From contig JAHJQN010000003.1 in the NCBI GenBank assembly GCA_018819225.1, forward strand, positions 1 to 64,000: a stretch of DNA of 64,000 nt, given 5' to 3'. Positions 14,439 to 22,617 of this stretch are shown piece by piece (the stretch's first letter is position 1; every line of letters starts with the position of its first letter). The notes below the pieces were generated by a model. It did not search any database. It saw only the letters and a program-made list of their open reading frames with translations, and was not told the origin of the DNA. The position numbers and the translations under genes are program-made. The DNA comes from Microcaldota archaeon. Its GTDB lineage: Archaea; Micrarchaeota; Micrarchaeia; Norongarragalinales; SBBD01.

Positions 14439-15644
14439 ATGAATGTCAGCCCCTTCCACTTGAGTCCTCCCCCAGCCTATTTCGTGGGCAGGAAGGAGGA
14501 GAAGAAGGCCTTCGAGCGTCTGGTGGAGAACGCCAAGGGAGGCAACCCCAGGAGCATGGCCGTCATTGGAGACCGGGGCATCGGCAAGACCGCGCTGTTG
14601 GCCGAATTCGAGCGCATCGCAATGCAGAAGGGGTGCGTGGTGGTGGGCCTCGAGCTTCACGAGGGCGTGAAGACGCTGGGCTACCTCTCCGTTGCGATTC
14701 TCGACGCCATGCAGAAGCAGCTGCGGGTGCTCTCGCTCAAGGAGAAGGCCAAGAACCGGCTGCTGGCCTTCTTCCAAAGAGTAGAAGTCAAATATCGGGA
14801 CATCGGGGTGTCGCTCAGGAAGCCGGAGGCCAAGGCAAAGCCCGAACTCGACCTCCACGGCGACCTAAAGGAGCTCTGGCGGCAGCTAAAGGAGGTGGGG
14901 GTTCCTGTCGTGGTGATCCAGATCGACGAGGCCGAGGGCTTGGAGCGCATTGACGGCGCGCTCACCTTCCTCAAGAACACGTTCCAGAAGCTCGGCCAAG
15001 ACAAGTGCAATTATGTGGCCGTGCTGGGCGGCAAGATCGACTTCTACAAGAAGGTGGAGGAGCTGCACTCCCCCATCGCGCGCTTCTTCCCGCAAACGGA
15101 GCTGAAGCCCCTTACAATAGAGGAAACGGCCGCTTATGTCCACGAGCTCATGGAGAAGCGGGGGAAAACGAAGGTTTCTGCTGATGCAATCCCCGCGATC
15201 CACGTGCTGAGCGACGGCAATCCCTTTGCCCTCAATGCCATCTGTGATGTGCTCTTTGAGAAAGCTCAGGAGGCCCACAAGACTATTGACAAGCCATTCC
15301 TCCAAATGTTCCGTCAGGAGTTGGTGAACAAGGCTGGATCCGGCCTTTTCCAGAAGCGGTACGTGCTGCTCAGCGATGTCGAGAAGGAAATATTGGAAGT
15401 GATCGCCCGGGAAAGCTCGAAGAAATGGCCCAACGGCGCGCCTTCCCTCCCCGAACTTTCAACTTCGGAAGTGGCAAAGCTGACCAAGAAATCGCTTCCC
15501 TACGCGAGCTCCTACCTTGACAGGCTTGCGGAAAAGGAGTGCCTCGTGAAGAAGGGCAGGGGCAAGTTCGCGCTCCCATACGTGCTGTTCGGGTGGTATG
15601 TGATGCTGGCGAGCGGGAGCTGGTCGAACGTTGGTAAAGGATAG
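14439..15644 (+). CDS. AAA ATPase with C-terminal winged helix
   Basis: A 401-residue STAND/Orc-like ATPase: N-terminal YFVGRKEEKKAFERL, Walker A IGDRGIGKT (about residues 48-56), Walker B VVVIQIDEAE (about 155-164), and a C-terminal winged helix (about 335-385: TSEVAKLTKKSLPYASSYLDRL). Family members act as ATP-dependent switches on DNA or in defence. The gene is clearly richer in G/C than the flanking M48 gene and the small gene after it, consistent with separate acquisition. Confidence 0.7.
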   Translation: MNVSPFHLSPPPAYFVGRKEEKKAFERLVENAKGGNPRSMAVIGDRGIGKTALLAEFERIAMQKGCVVVGLELHEGVKTLGYLSVAILDAMQKQLRVLSLKEKAKNRLLAFFQRVEVKYRDIGVSLRKPEAKAKPELDLHGDLKELWRQLKEVGVPVVVIQIDEAEGLERIDGALTFLKNTFQKLGQDKCNYVAVLGGKIDFYKKVEELHSPIARFFPQTELKPLTIEETAAYVHELMEKRGKTKVSADAIPAIHVLSDGNPFALNAICDVLFEKAQEAHKTIDKPFLQMFRQELVNKAGSGLFQKRYVLLSDVEKEILEVIARESSKKWPNGAPSLPELSTSEVAKLTKKSLPYASSYLDRLAEKECLVKKGRGKFALPYVLFGWYVMLASGSWSNVGKG

Positions 15645-15665
15645 ATTAGAAATTTTGGTGGTAAT

Positions 15666-15992
15666 ATGGAATTGACGGAAATTCAGAAAAAGAAAATATC
15701 TGATGAATACCCTGGCTTTATCGAATGGATTAAGGGAGATGGAAAAAATGAAAGAGAAGAGCACCTGGAGCATGGAAGAAAGATAAAAAGTTTAACCGAA
15801 CCGAAAAAAATCGACAAGCAAATCAAGGCGCTCAAAAAAGAAAGAACAAAGACGATGGAAAAACTGAGAAAAGAATATTGTTCCCAATGTCGAAAATACT
15901 ATCCTGAAAACCGATTCGATTCCAAAACATTCGACGACGGCTTCACGCAAATCGAAACATAGTGCCCAAAAGGCCACAAGCAGCCGGATTGA
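15666..15992 (+). CDS. Zinc-knuckle protein interrupted by an in-frame TAG
   Basis: A 98-codon frame ends at TAG 15960-15962. It has a lysine-rich coiled-coil middle (KKIDKQIKALKKERTKTMEK) and one CSQC knuckle near residue 72. If TAG is read through, the frame continues with CPKGHKQPD and stops at TGA 15990-15992, supplying the second knuckle of a C2-CH zinc site. So the stop is either a nonsense mutation in a real gene, or it is suppressed. Family not recognised. Confidence 0.5.
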
Positions 15993-16043
15993 ATCAAAAG
16001 GAAAAATTCCGCTGTTTGGACACTCAGAACGGATCGGAACAAT

Positions 16044-18758
16044 TTGAGCGACGTCACCAAATCGGACAAGTCACCGAAAGAAATGATTTCAATGAATGAA
16101 CTGAGCGAAGAAAAGAAACGGGTGCTTGAAAGCACAGGCAACGTGCTCGTCACCGCCAACCCCGGAACCGGAAAGACGACGCTGCTCGCCTACAAGTATT
16201 TGAAACTCCTTGAGAGTGGAGTAAAGCCCGAAGACATCCTCTGCCTTACCTTCACTGAAAAGGCCCGCAACGAGATGGAAACGCGAATCCTCAAGCTCCT
16301 GGAAGGAAAGAAACTGAAAGTCGAGTGGACGGACCTGAACATATTCACGTTCCACGAATACGCCCTCAACGCGATTGGCGAGGAAAACATCGTTTCGTCC
16401 AACCTCCTCCGCTACTGCATCTACCGCTACCTCAAGGAAAACGAGGTGCTCAACTACTCCGACAACTACCTTCTCACGGAAATCGTTCCCGGCATGGAAG
16501 GACACGTCAGCTACCTCAAAAGCTTCGGAATAACCCCCGACCAAATCCACCTCGAACAAGTCAAAGCCCAGATCACCGAAACCGAACGCTACACGAAACA
16601 AGAGCTGGACAAGTTCGCCGAATACTTCCTCAGCATCTACCAATACTACGAGGAATCCAAGCGCGGAAAGGGAATCGATTACGCGGACATGCTCCTCCGG
16701 TTCCTCGCCCTCCCAAAACACCGCGCATTCACATACGTTCTCGTGGACGAGCTGCAGGACGTCAACGACCTCGAAGCCACCATCGCGCTGAAGTCCGGCA
16801 AAACGTTCTTCGCAGTCGGCGACAAGAAACAGGCCATCTTCGGGTTCCAGGGCGGCTCCATCCTCAACTTCAAGAGATTCGGCGACTCCACCCAATTCAT
16901 CCTCGGCGACAACTACCGCTCCAGCAACGAAATCCTCGACTACGCAAAAGCCCTCTTTCTATCCAAAACAAAAAACCGGCCCGAACACGAAGCCGACCTC
17001 AACGCGCTAAAAAACCCGATCGCCAGCGCAGCCCAAAAACCCGAGGCGTACTCCATTGAGAAAGACAAGCTGTACCTTGCCGCATGCGAGCTTGCCAGAC
17101 AACTGCTTTCCGAAGGCCTCGAAACGGCCATCATCGCGCGCACCAACAGCCAAATCATGCGCGCCTCCAAAGAACTCAAGTCGCAGGGAATATTGCATTC
17201 TTCCACCTTCTTCGGAGGCTCCGGAACAGCGAAGGAACACGCCATACGGTTCCTGCGAAGCTTCTTCAGCGACGAACCGGAAGACTTGCGCGCGGCCATG
17301 TTCACGCCCTTCTTCCCCCTCCCCCTTTCGGACGCCTTTGCGCTCTCGGCATCAAAGACGCTGACCGTGGAAGACGTATGCGCGAAAAGCCCGGGGTACC
17401 GAAAGCTGCGGGAAGCCGCCAAAAACATTGAGGAAGTAAGCAAGGTGTTCAAGGAAGTGGTCTATCCGGTTGCGGTAACCTACGGAAAGGAATACCTGCT
17501 GGCCGCCATGACCGTGGAGAACGCGTTTGCCGAAGCCTTGCGGGTGCTTGACGAACTCAATCTTGAAAACGTCACCGCCTACCTCAAATCCTCGGACCTG
17601 CTGGCCGACGAAAGCGGGCAAAAGCAAAAACTTACTCTCACCACGGTGCACAAGGCCAAGGGATTGGAATTCGATGCCGTCATCTACCTACCCTCCAAAC
17701 CGCTGGGAAAAACGGACTTCCAGGACAACGTGGTGGAAGCCATCCTGAAAAACAAGGGAATCGACGCGACCGAAGAACTTGAGGAAGAACCCCTCCGAAT
17801 CGACTTCGTGGCCGTCACCCGCGCCAAAAAACGGTTGATCCTCCTTGCGCCGGACGTGGACGACTACCTCAACCCCTTCATCGAACACAAAACCATGGAC
17901 GTAAAAGGCGTCGGGGAAGGCGAATACTCCGAGCGCGCGAAAAAAGCCTACGATTTGTTCCTCTCGGGCGACACGGACAACGCAAAGCAATTGCTCGAAG
18001 ACAAGCAGCCGTGGCTCATGGACTTCGTGAAAAGCCACTTCGAAAAACTCAACCACCTATCCTATTCCAGCCTGCGAACCGACCCATACGCATACTTCAT
18101 TGACCGCATCCTCGGCATCCGGGAAACGTCCCCCGCGCTATTGCTCGGCTTGAAAGTTCATGCGCTTGCCGAACAAATCGTGAAAAACGAGAAACCTATT
18201 CTTGAAGAGGACGTAAAACCATTCGAGCAAGGCATACGGAACACCCTCACCCAAGTGAAAGCCGAATACCCCGAGGTCGTTGGAACCGAAGTAGATATTG
18301 ATCTTCCTCTAAAACGCCTGACGGCCACCGACACCGAAATGCGCTTCAAAGGCAAGATCGACGCCGTATTCCGCAACGCCGAAAACTATCTCCTACTCGA
18401 CTGGAAAACCGACAAGGACACCCGCCGCGATTCAGAGCACCGACGCCAGCTCGAAGTCTACAGGCGCGCCTACGCAGAACAAAACACCGTCCCATTGGAA
18501 AACATCAAAGTAGAAATCGGCTTCATCGGATTGCGCAAGAAAATCAACCTGGGCGTCATTGAAACAAAGCTTGACGCGGCCCAACCCAGGGCAAGCGCGT
18601 TCACCACCTTCCAAAAACACGCCAACGCCGTCCTCGCATGGAAACGGGATCCCGAACTCCTGCTCAAACAGCTCGCGCAAAAAGAGAGCGACGAACTGCT
18701 CTGGAAAAGCATCGTAGAACAATACCAACGGGAAGCCGATCCGGCGCCTTCCGAATAA
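16044..18758 (+). CDS. UvrD-family helicase fused to RecB-type nuclease
   Basis: A 904-residue AddA-like protein. SF1 helicase motifs are in order: Walker A ANPGTGKTT (about 38-46), LCLTFTEKARNEM (Ia), LVDELQD (II, about 235), DKKQAIFGFQGG (III), NYRSS (IV), TTVHKAKGLEFD (V) and VAVTRAKK (VI). The C-terminal ~200 residues contain GKIDAVF...LLLDWKTDK and QLEVYRRAY, the RecB-family nuclease signature. It should unwind and cut DNA ends in repair or defence. Start TTG 16044, or ATG 16083. No AddB-like partner is nearby. Confidence 0.85.
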   Translation: MSDVTKSDKSPKEMISMNELSEEKKRVLESTGNVLVTANPGTGKTTLLAYKYLKLLESGVKPEDILCLTFTEKARNEMETRILKLLEGKKLKVEWTDLNIFTFHEYALNAIGEENIVSSNLLRYCIYRYLKENEVLNYSDNYLLTEIVPGMEGHVSYLKSFGITPDQIHLEQVKAQITETERYTKQELDKFAEYFLSIYQYYEESKRGKGIDYADMLLRFLALPKHRAFTYVLVDELQDVNDLEATIALKSGKTFFAVGDKKQAIFGFQGGSILNFKRFGDSTQFILGDNYRSSNEILDYAKALFLSKTKNRPEHEADLNALKNPIASAAQKPEAYSIEKDKLYLAACELARQLLSEGLETAIIARTNSQIMRASKELKSQGILHSSTFFGGSGTAKEHAIRFLRSFFSDEPEDLRAAMFTPFFPLPLSDAFALSASKTLTVEDVCAKSPGYRKLREAAKNIEEVSKVFKEVVYPVAVTYGKEYLLAAMTVENAFAEALRVLDELNLENVTAYLKSSDLLADESGQKQKLTLTTVHKAKGLEFDAVIYLPSKPLGKTDFQDNVVEAILKNKGIDATEELEEEPLRIDFVAVTRAKKRLILLAPDVDDYLNPFIEHKTMDVKGVGEGEYSERAKKAYDLFLSGDTDNAKQLLEDKQPWLMDFVKSHFEKLNHLSYSSLRTDPYAYFIDRILGIRETSPALLLGLKVHALAEQIVKNEKPILEEDVKPFEQGIRNTLTQVKAEYPEVVGTEVDIDLPLKRLTATDTEMRFKGKIDAVFRNAENYLLLDWKTDKDTRRDSEHRRQLEVYRRAYAEQNTVPLENIKVEIGFIGLRKKINLGVIETKLDAAQPRASAFTTFQKHANAVLAWKRDPELLLKQLAQKESDELLWKSIVEQYQREADPAPSE

Positions 18759-18790
18759 CCGGCGGTAACCCTCCTCCCCTCCCTGCATTC

Positions 18791-18812
18791 CGACCTTTTT
18801 CAAAAAAGGTCG
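18791..18812. terminator. Hairpin after the helicase-nuclease gene
   Basis: CGACCTTTTT and AAAAAGGTCG form a perfect 10-base stem around a two-base loop, 32 bases after the helicase stop. It also supplies a T-run, suitable for termination. Confidence 0.5.
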
Positions 18813-19048
18813 ATCAAAAAGTCGCTCGTCAAACACTCTTTGGCCGAGCTTTCTTCCCAAGAAAAGTCGTTGTGAACCCCTTCCCCCCTGCATTCAGACC
18901 GGGAGCTTGCGTGAATGTGGGAGAAGACGTGGGCTCGCCGTCGCTCGGCACGCGGATGGCAGGGCTCGCATCCACGGCCTTTTCCGGATAAATGATTTGC
19001 CGTGCGGTCGAACTATTGAGTAAGTAAGGCGCGGGTGCGATAACAGAA

Positions 19049-19056
19049 TTTATAAT
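19049..19056 (+). promoter_or_regulatory. TATA box
   Basis: TTTATAAT-like box, 27-30 bases before ATG 19079. It decides that start over an in-frame GTG at 19067, which would lie upstream of the transcription start. Confidence 0.5.
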
Positions 19057-19078
19057 CCGCGAGGACGTGAAAGAAGTC

Positions 19079-19780
19079 ATGGATATATTCGACAAGGCCT
19101 TGCTCGCGTGGCTCGCCGTCGGCATCGTCTTCTGGACCATCTATTCAGCGCTCGTTGTCCAAAACGCGGGATTCATTTACTACGTGATATGGGTAGCTGG
19201 ATTCGGAGGGTTCGGCTGGCTAAACCGGGAAAAAATTGCGGCCGCGATCCGCTCGCTTCCAGGCACCCGTTTTTCCAAGTTCGTTGCGCTAGGCTTCGGA
19301 ACCGTCTTGCTCGAGGAAACGTTTGCCGCCCTCCCGTACGCGATTTCCGAAGGGTTCACGATCATGCTGTACGCCCAACGAATACTGCAGCACTGGGCGT
19401 TCAACCTGTTTACGTTCACCGGATTCGTTTTCGGCTGGTACTTCCTGCTTTCCCGGTACGGCTATTCCGGCCGCGAAGTGTTTTTGCTGGCCGGAATCTG
19501 GGGGCTTTACGCCGAAAGCGTGATTTATTCGGTGTTCACGAATCCGCTGGCTTTCTTCATCTTCACACCGGTCATGGTGTTCACGTACGGGTTGATCGCA
19601 TGGCCGCCATTCCTTAGCTTCGGGGCAACCGGAAGCAGGCAACTGCATCCGGCGCTTAAGTATCCGCTCACGATGCTCGCATTATACCTTTTTTCGGTGG
19701 TGCCAATCCTCGTGCTCGGCGTTCTCCTGAATAATTACCCGTGGGCGTTCGCACCGTACATGACGTCTCCAACGGGCTGA
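19079..19780 (+). CDS. Polytopic membrane protein
   Basis: A 233-residue protein with about six or seven hydrophobic helices; charged residues are few and lie in short loops. One helix carries LLEETFAALPYA, with two acidic residues inside the membrane region, a feature of some enzymes and transporters. Not recognised. It stands alone, next to the truncated symporter copy that marks the left border of the glucan/trehalose island, so it probably belongs to the original chromosome. Confidence 0.5.
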   Translation: MDIFDKALLAWLAVGIVFWTIYSALVVQNAGFIYYVIWVAGFGGFGWLNREKIAAAIRSLPGTRFSKFVALGFGTVLLEETFAALPYAISEGFTIMLYAQRILQHWAFNLFTFTGFVFGWYFLLSRYGYSGREVFLLAGIWGLYAESVIYSVFTNPLAFFIFTPVMVFTYGLIAWPPFLSFGATGSRQLHPALKYPLTMLALYLFSVVPILVLGVLLNNYPWAFAPYMTSPTG

Positions 19781-19825
19781 ACCCCTAGAAGAATACGCGC
19801 ATACTACAAGAGACTACTATTTTTT

Positions 19826-20104
19826 TCAGTGATCCGCGTTCGTATTCACGGGTTTCAATGCCAGCGCTTTCACGGTGATCACATCGGCTTTCGTCTTCTT
19901 GCGCAGTTCTTCGCGCTTCGCCTCGTCGCGCAATTGCTGTTCAGCTGTCTTCTCGCCGCCCACCCACTTGTCCATCACCAAACAAGCCGTTAAGTCCCCG
20001 GTAACGTTTATGGCGGTACGGCTCATGTCCAGAATGCGGTCCACTCCAAAAATCAAGGCAATTCCAGCAGCGGGAAAAGGAAATAAACAAAATAGGGAAA
20101 CCAT
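19826..20104 (-). pseudogene. Truncated 3' copy of the symporter gene
   Basis: Encodes only the last ~80 residues of a dicarboxylate/amino acid:cation symporter, from AAGIALIFGVDRILDMSRTA to a stop at 19826. It matches the intact gene at 36645-38117 up to 20076. Upstream of that point the similarity ends abruptly and the frame runs into unrelated sequence. The last ~14 residues differ (NTNADH here, SSSLSP in the intact gene). It marks the left edge of the island. Confidence 0.85.
19865..20076 (-). repeat. 212-base direct repeat, left copy
   Basis: Matches 36681-36892 at a constant offset of 16816 bases with nine mismatches by eye. Eight of the mismatches lie within the leftmost ~95 bases; the remaining ~120 bases differ at one position only. 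The copies are in the same orientation and bracket the glgE-malQ cluster. Confidence 0.9.
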
Positions 20105-20138
20105 CCATGTTCTATTGCCTTAGAAGAAAACACAGAAA

Positions 20139-20224
20139 TATGACTACATATGGAAACGTATGACCACAATGTTTAAAAAGGAGCAAAGTGTAGTCATAAT
20201 ATGAAATTAGCACATATGACTACA
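20139..20224 (+). promoter_or_regulatory. Four TATGACTACA motifs around the glgE promoter
   Basis: TATGACTACA at 20139-20148, TATGACCACA at 20159-20168, the inverted form TGTAGTCATA at 20189-20198, and TATGACTACA at 20215-20224. The second abuts the TATA box, the third lies between TATA box and transcription start, the fourth in the leader. Copies 3 and 4 can also pair as a 10-base stem with a 16-base loop. It looks like an operator array for a repressor of the operon. Confidence 0.65.
20172..20179 (+). promoter_or_regulatory. TATA box of the glgE operon
   Basis: TTTAAAAA at about 20172-20179, predicting transcription start near 20203 and a ~48-base leader before ATG 20251. Confidence 0.55.
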
Positions 20225-20250
20225 AGTGAGAATTGAAAGGAACAGGACAA

Positions 20251-22605
20251 ATGGCTTTCATCGAAAAACAAAAACACGGGGGAATCACTTACTACTACCT
20301 AGCCCAATCCATTCGCGTTTCTCCTACAAAAGTGAAGAAGGTCAGGCGCTATTTGGGTAAAACGCTGCCTTCTGGAAAAAAAATCAAAGAGCTCACGACT
20401 CAACTCTCGCAAGGGAGAACAAGCACGAACATAAAGCAAGAAGTCAACATACCTGTTCAGATAACTCCCGAAACCAAGCCAAGAGCGCAAGAACTAAAGA
20501 CTCCTTTAAAAGAACATAAGGAATCAACGCCAAAGCTACCCGTTCCCTGCGTCATAGAAAACGTTTCCCCCGGAATGGATGAAGGACGATTTCCGGCAAA
20601 AAGCGTCATCGGAAAAGCGTTTCGCGTTGAAGCCGATGTGTTCTCACATGGCCATACCGTTCTTCAAGCGGTTCTTCTGCACCGAAGGAAAGGAGATAAG
20701 GAATGGAAAGAGGAGCGAATGGAAATCGTGGAAAACGACCGCTGGAAAGGAGTATTTACTCCTGAGGAGATAGGGGCATACGAATATGCCGTAAACGCAT
20801 GGGAGGATGAATTTCGTTCATGGCAAAAGTTGCTTGGGAAGAAGTGGACGTTGAAACAAGATGTAGTCATAGAAATAAACGTAGGCATACTGATGATTGA
20901 AGAGGCTATGAACGCAGTGGAAGGAGTAGTTCAGAGACAACTTAGAAGCTGGGCCAAACAAATCCGGAAAGAAAATGGGGGGAAGGCCGTAACTCTTGCG
21001 CTATCGGACGCGTTAGCGAAAAATATGAGTGCTTATTCGAGGAAACGCGTAACCCAGTCTCCAGTCATCGAACTATGGGTTGAATCAAAGGAAGCTGAAT
21101 TCAGTACTTGGTACGAGTTGTTCCCGCGTTCCACGTCGGACGACGGAACGCATGGAACGTTCAAGGATGTTGAAAAACGGCTTCCCCTGCTCAAGCACAT
21201 GCATTTCAACGTGCTATACCTTCCACCCATCCACCCCATCGGCGAAACGAATCGCAAAGGAAAGAACAATACGCTGCCTTGCGAACCCGGCGAACCCGGC
21301 AGTCCGTGGGCCATTGGCTCGCATCTCGGAGGCCATACCGCCATACACCCCCAGTTGGGAACACTTAAGGATTTCGATTCCCTTGTGAGAAAAGCGAGAG
21401 AGCAAGGCATTGAAGTGGCCCTAGATATGGCGTTCCAGTGCTCCGCGGATCATCCGTATATCAAGCAGCACCCGAAGTGGTTCAAGTGGAGGCCGGATGG
21501 AAGCATCCATCACGCGGAAAACCCGCCGAAGAAGTATGAGGACATCGTGCCGTTTGACTTTGATTCCGAAGACTGGAAGGCGTTATGGGAAGAGCTCAAG
21601 AACATCGTTCTATTTTGGATTGAAAAAGGAGTGCGTATTTTCCGAGTTGACAACCCGCACACCAAGCCTTTTCCGTTTTGGGAATGGTTGATCCGCACCA
21701 TCAAGAAAACGCATCCTGAAACCATTTTTCTGGCAGAAGCATTCACGCGACCGAAAGTCATGCATCGTCTCGCCAAAGCCGGTTTCACGCAATCGTATAC
21801 CTACTTTTCGTGGAGGAACACGAAATGGGAGCTCACGGAGTACGTGAAGGAATTGATGCGCCGGCCTGAATGCGATTACTTCCGCCCCCACTTCTGGCCG
21901 AACACGCCGGACATTTTGGCCCCCATTCTGCAAAAAGGAGGGAAGCCCGCGTTCAAGATTCGTTTGGCGTTGGCCGCCACCCTTTCATCGAACTACGGGG
22001 TTTACGGACCCGCATTCGAACTGGAAGAACATTTGGCGCTTCCGGAAAAAGAGGAGTATCAGGACTCGGAAAAGTACGAGATAAAGAAATGGGATTGGGG
22101 CCCCGAAAGCGGCATACGGGAATACATGGAGCGCATCAATCGGATACGCGTTGAAAACAAAGCGCTTCAGGAAACGTTCAATGCGCGCATGTTAGCAATA
22201 AACAACGACCACATCCTGACGTTCGAAAAACAAGAGACGGACGGATCGAACGCGTTATTGATCGCCATCTCGTTAGATCCCGTCAACCCGCAGAGCGGTT
22301 GGATGGAGTTGCCGGAATGGGCGAAGCCCGGAGAAGGAGAACGGATGGCCGTAGACGAACTGATCCATCAACGAAGCGTGGTGTGGGACGGGCGAAGCGC
22401 GTTCATCTCGTTGACGCCCGAAACCCCGGCACAGGTTTTGAGGATTCGGGGGGGCTTGAGGGTGCGGCGCATCCCCGAGGAAAAAAGGGCGGCGTTGCGA
22501 AAAACCCTAGAACGCGACCATTCAATGAAAGAAAACCAAGCAACGTCCACTGCATTAAAACAGGATATTAAAGGCGAAACGTCATTTGATTACTATATTT
22601 CGTGA
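20251..22605 (+). CDS. glgE: Alpha-1,4-glucan:maltose-1-phosphate maltosyltransferase (GlgE) with N-terminal extension
   Basis: Transfers maltosyl units from maltose-1-phosphate to alpha-glucan chains. Residues ~95-200 hold the GlgE N-domain (IENVSPGMDEGRFPAKSVIG, GVFTPEEIGAYEYAVNAW). The GH13 barrel follows with nucleophile FRVDNPHTKP (Asp467) and acid FLAEAFTRP (Glu496), then YGPAFELEEH. The first ~50 residues (IEKQKHGGITYYYLAQSIRV...VRRYLGK) are foreign to GlgE and resemble the N-terminal module of archaeal Fic-type proteins and some transposases; a Lys/Thr/Pro-rich linker joins them. ATG 20251 is preferred over TTG 20233 because of the AAAGGAACAGG upstream. First gene of the operon. 784 residues, about 100 more than usual. 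Confidence 0.9.
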   Translation: MAFIEKQKHGGITYYYLAQSIRVSPTKVKKVRRYLGKTLPSGKKIKELTTQLSQGRTSTNIKQEVNIPVQITPETKPRAQELKTPLKEHKESTPKLPVPCVIENVSPGMDEGRFPAKSVIGKAFRVEADVFSHGHTVLQAVLLHRRKGDKEWKEERMEIVENDRWKGVFTPEEIGAYEYAVNAWEDEFRSWQKLLGKKWTLKQDVVIEINVGILMIEEAMNAVEGVVQRQLRSWAKQIRKENGGKAVTLALSDALAKNMSAYSRKRVTQSPVIELWVESKEAEFSTWYELFPRSTSDDGTHGTFKDVEKRLPLLKHMHFNVLYLPPIHPIGETNRKGKNNTLPCEPGEPGSPWAIGSHLGGHTAIHPQLGTLKDFDSLVRKAREQGIEVALDMAFQCSADHPYIKQHPKWFKWRPDGSIHHAENPPKKYEDIVPFDFDSEDWKALWEELKNIVLFWIEKGVRIFRVDNPHTKPFPFWEWLIRTIKKTHPETIFLAEAFTRPKVMHRLAKAGFTQSYTYFSWRNTKWELTEYVKELMRRPECDYFRPHFWPNTPDILAPILQKGGKPAFKIRLALAATLSSNYGVYGPAFELEEHLALPEKEEYQDSEKYEIKKWDWGPESGIREYMERINRIRVENKALQETFNARMLAINNDHILTFEKQETDGSNALLIAISLDPVNPQSGWMELPEWAKPGEGERMAVDELIHQRSVVWDGRSAFISLTPETPAQVLRIRGGLRVRRIPEEKRAALRKTLERDHSMKENQATSTALKQDIKGETSFDYYIS

Positions 22606-22617
22606 GGTGTCTGAATA

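Larger units (their letters stand above)
18759..19066. other. Intergenic region with hairpin and repeated C-rich element
   Basis: No gene. A C-rich element, CCTGCATTC-type, occurs twice (about 18772-18797 and 18877-18900) and resembles the core of the elements at 235-261, 910 and 1706. Hairpin 18791-18812 follows the first copy. The promoter of the next gene lies at 19049-19056. Confidence 0.45.

Noticed and set aside
16089..16895. A 268-codon leftward frame opposite the helicase gene
   Set aside because: Valine/glutamate/phenylalanine-rich antisense product with no recognisable domain.
16325..17059. A 244-codon rightward frame inside the helicase gene
   Set aside because: Arg/Pro/His-rich, lies in another frame of a gene with all helicase motifs in order; a shadow caused by codon bias.
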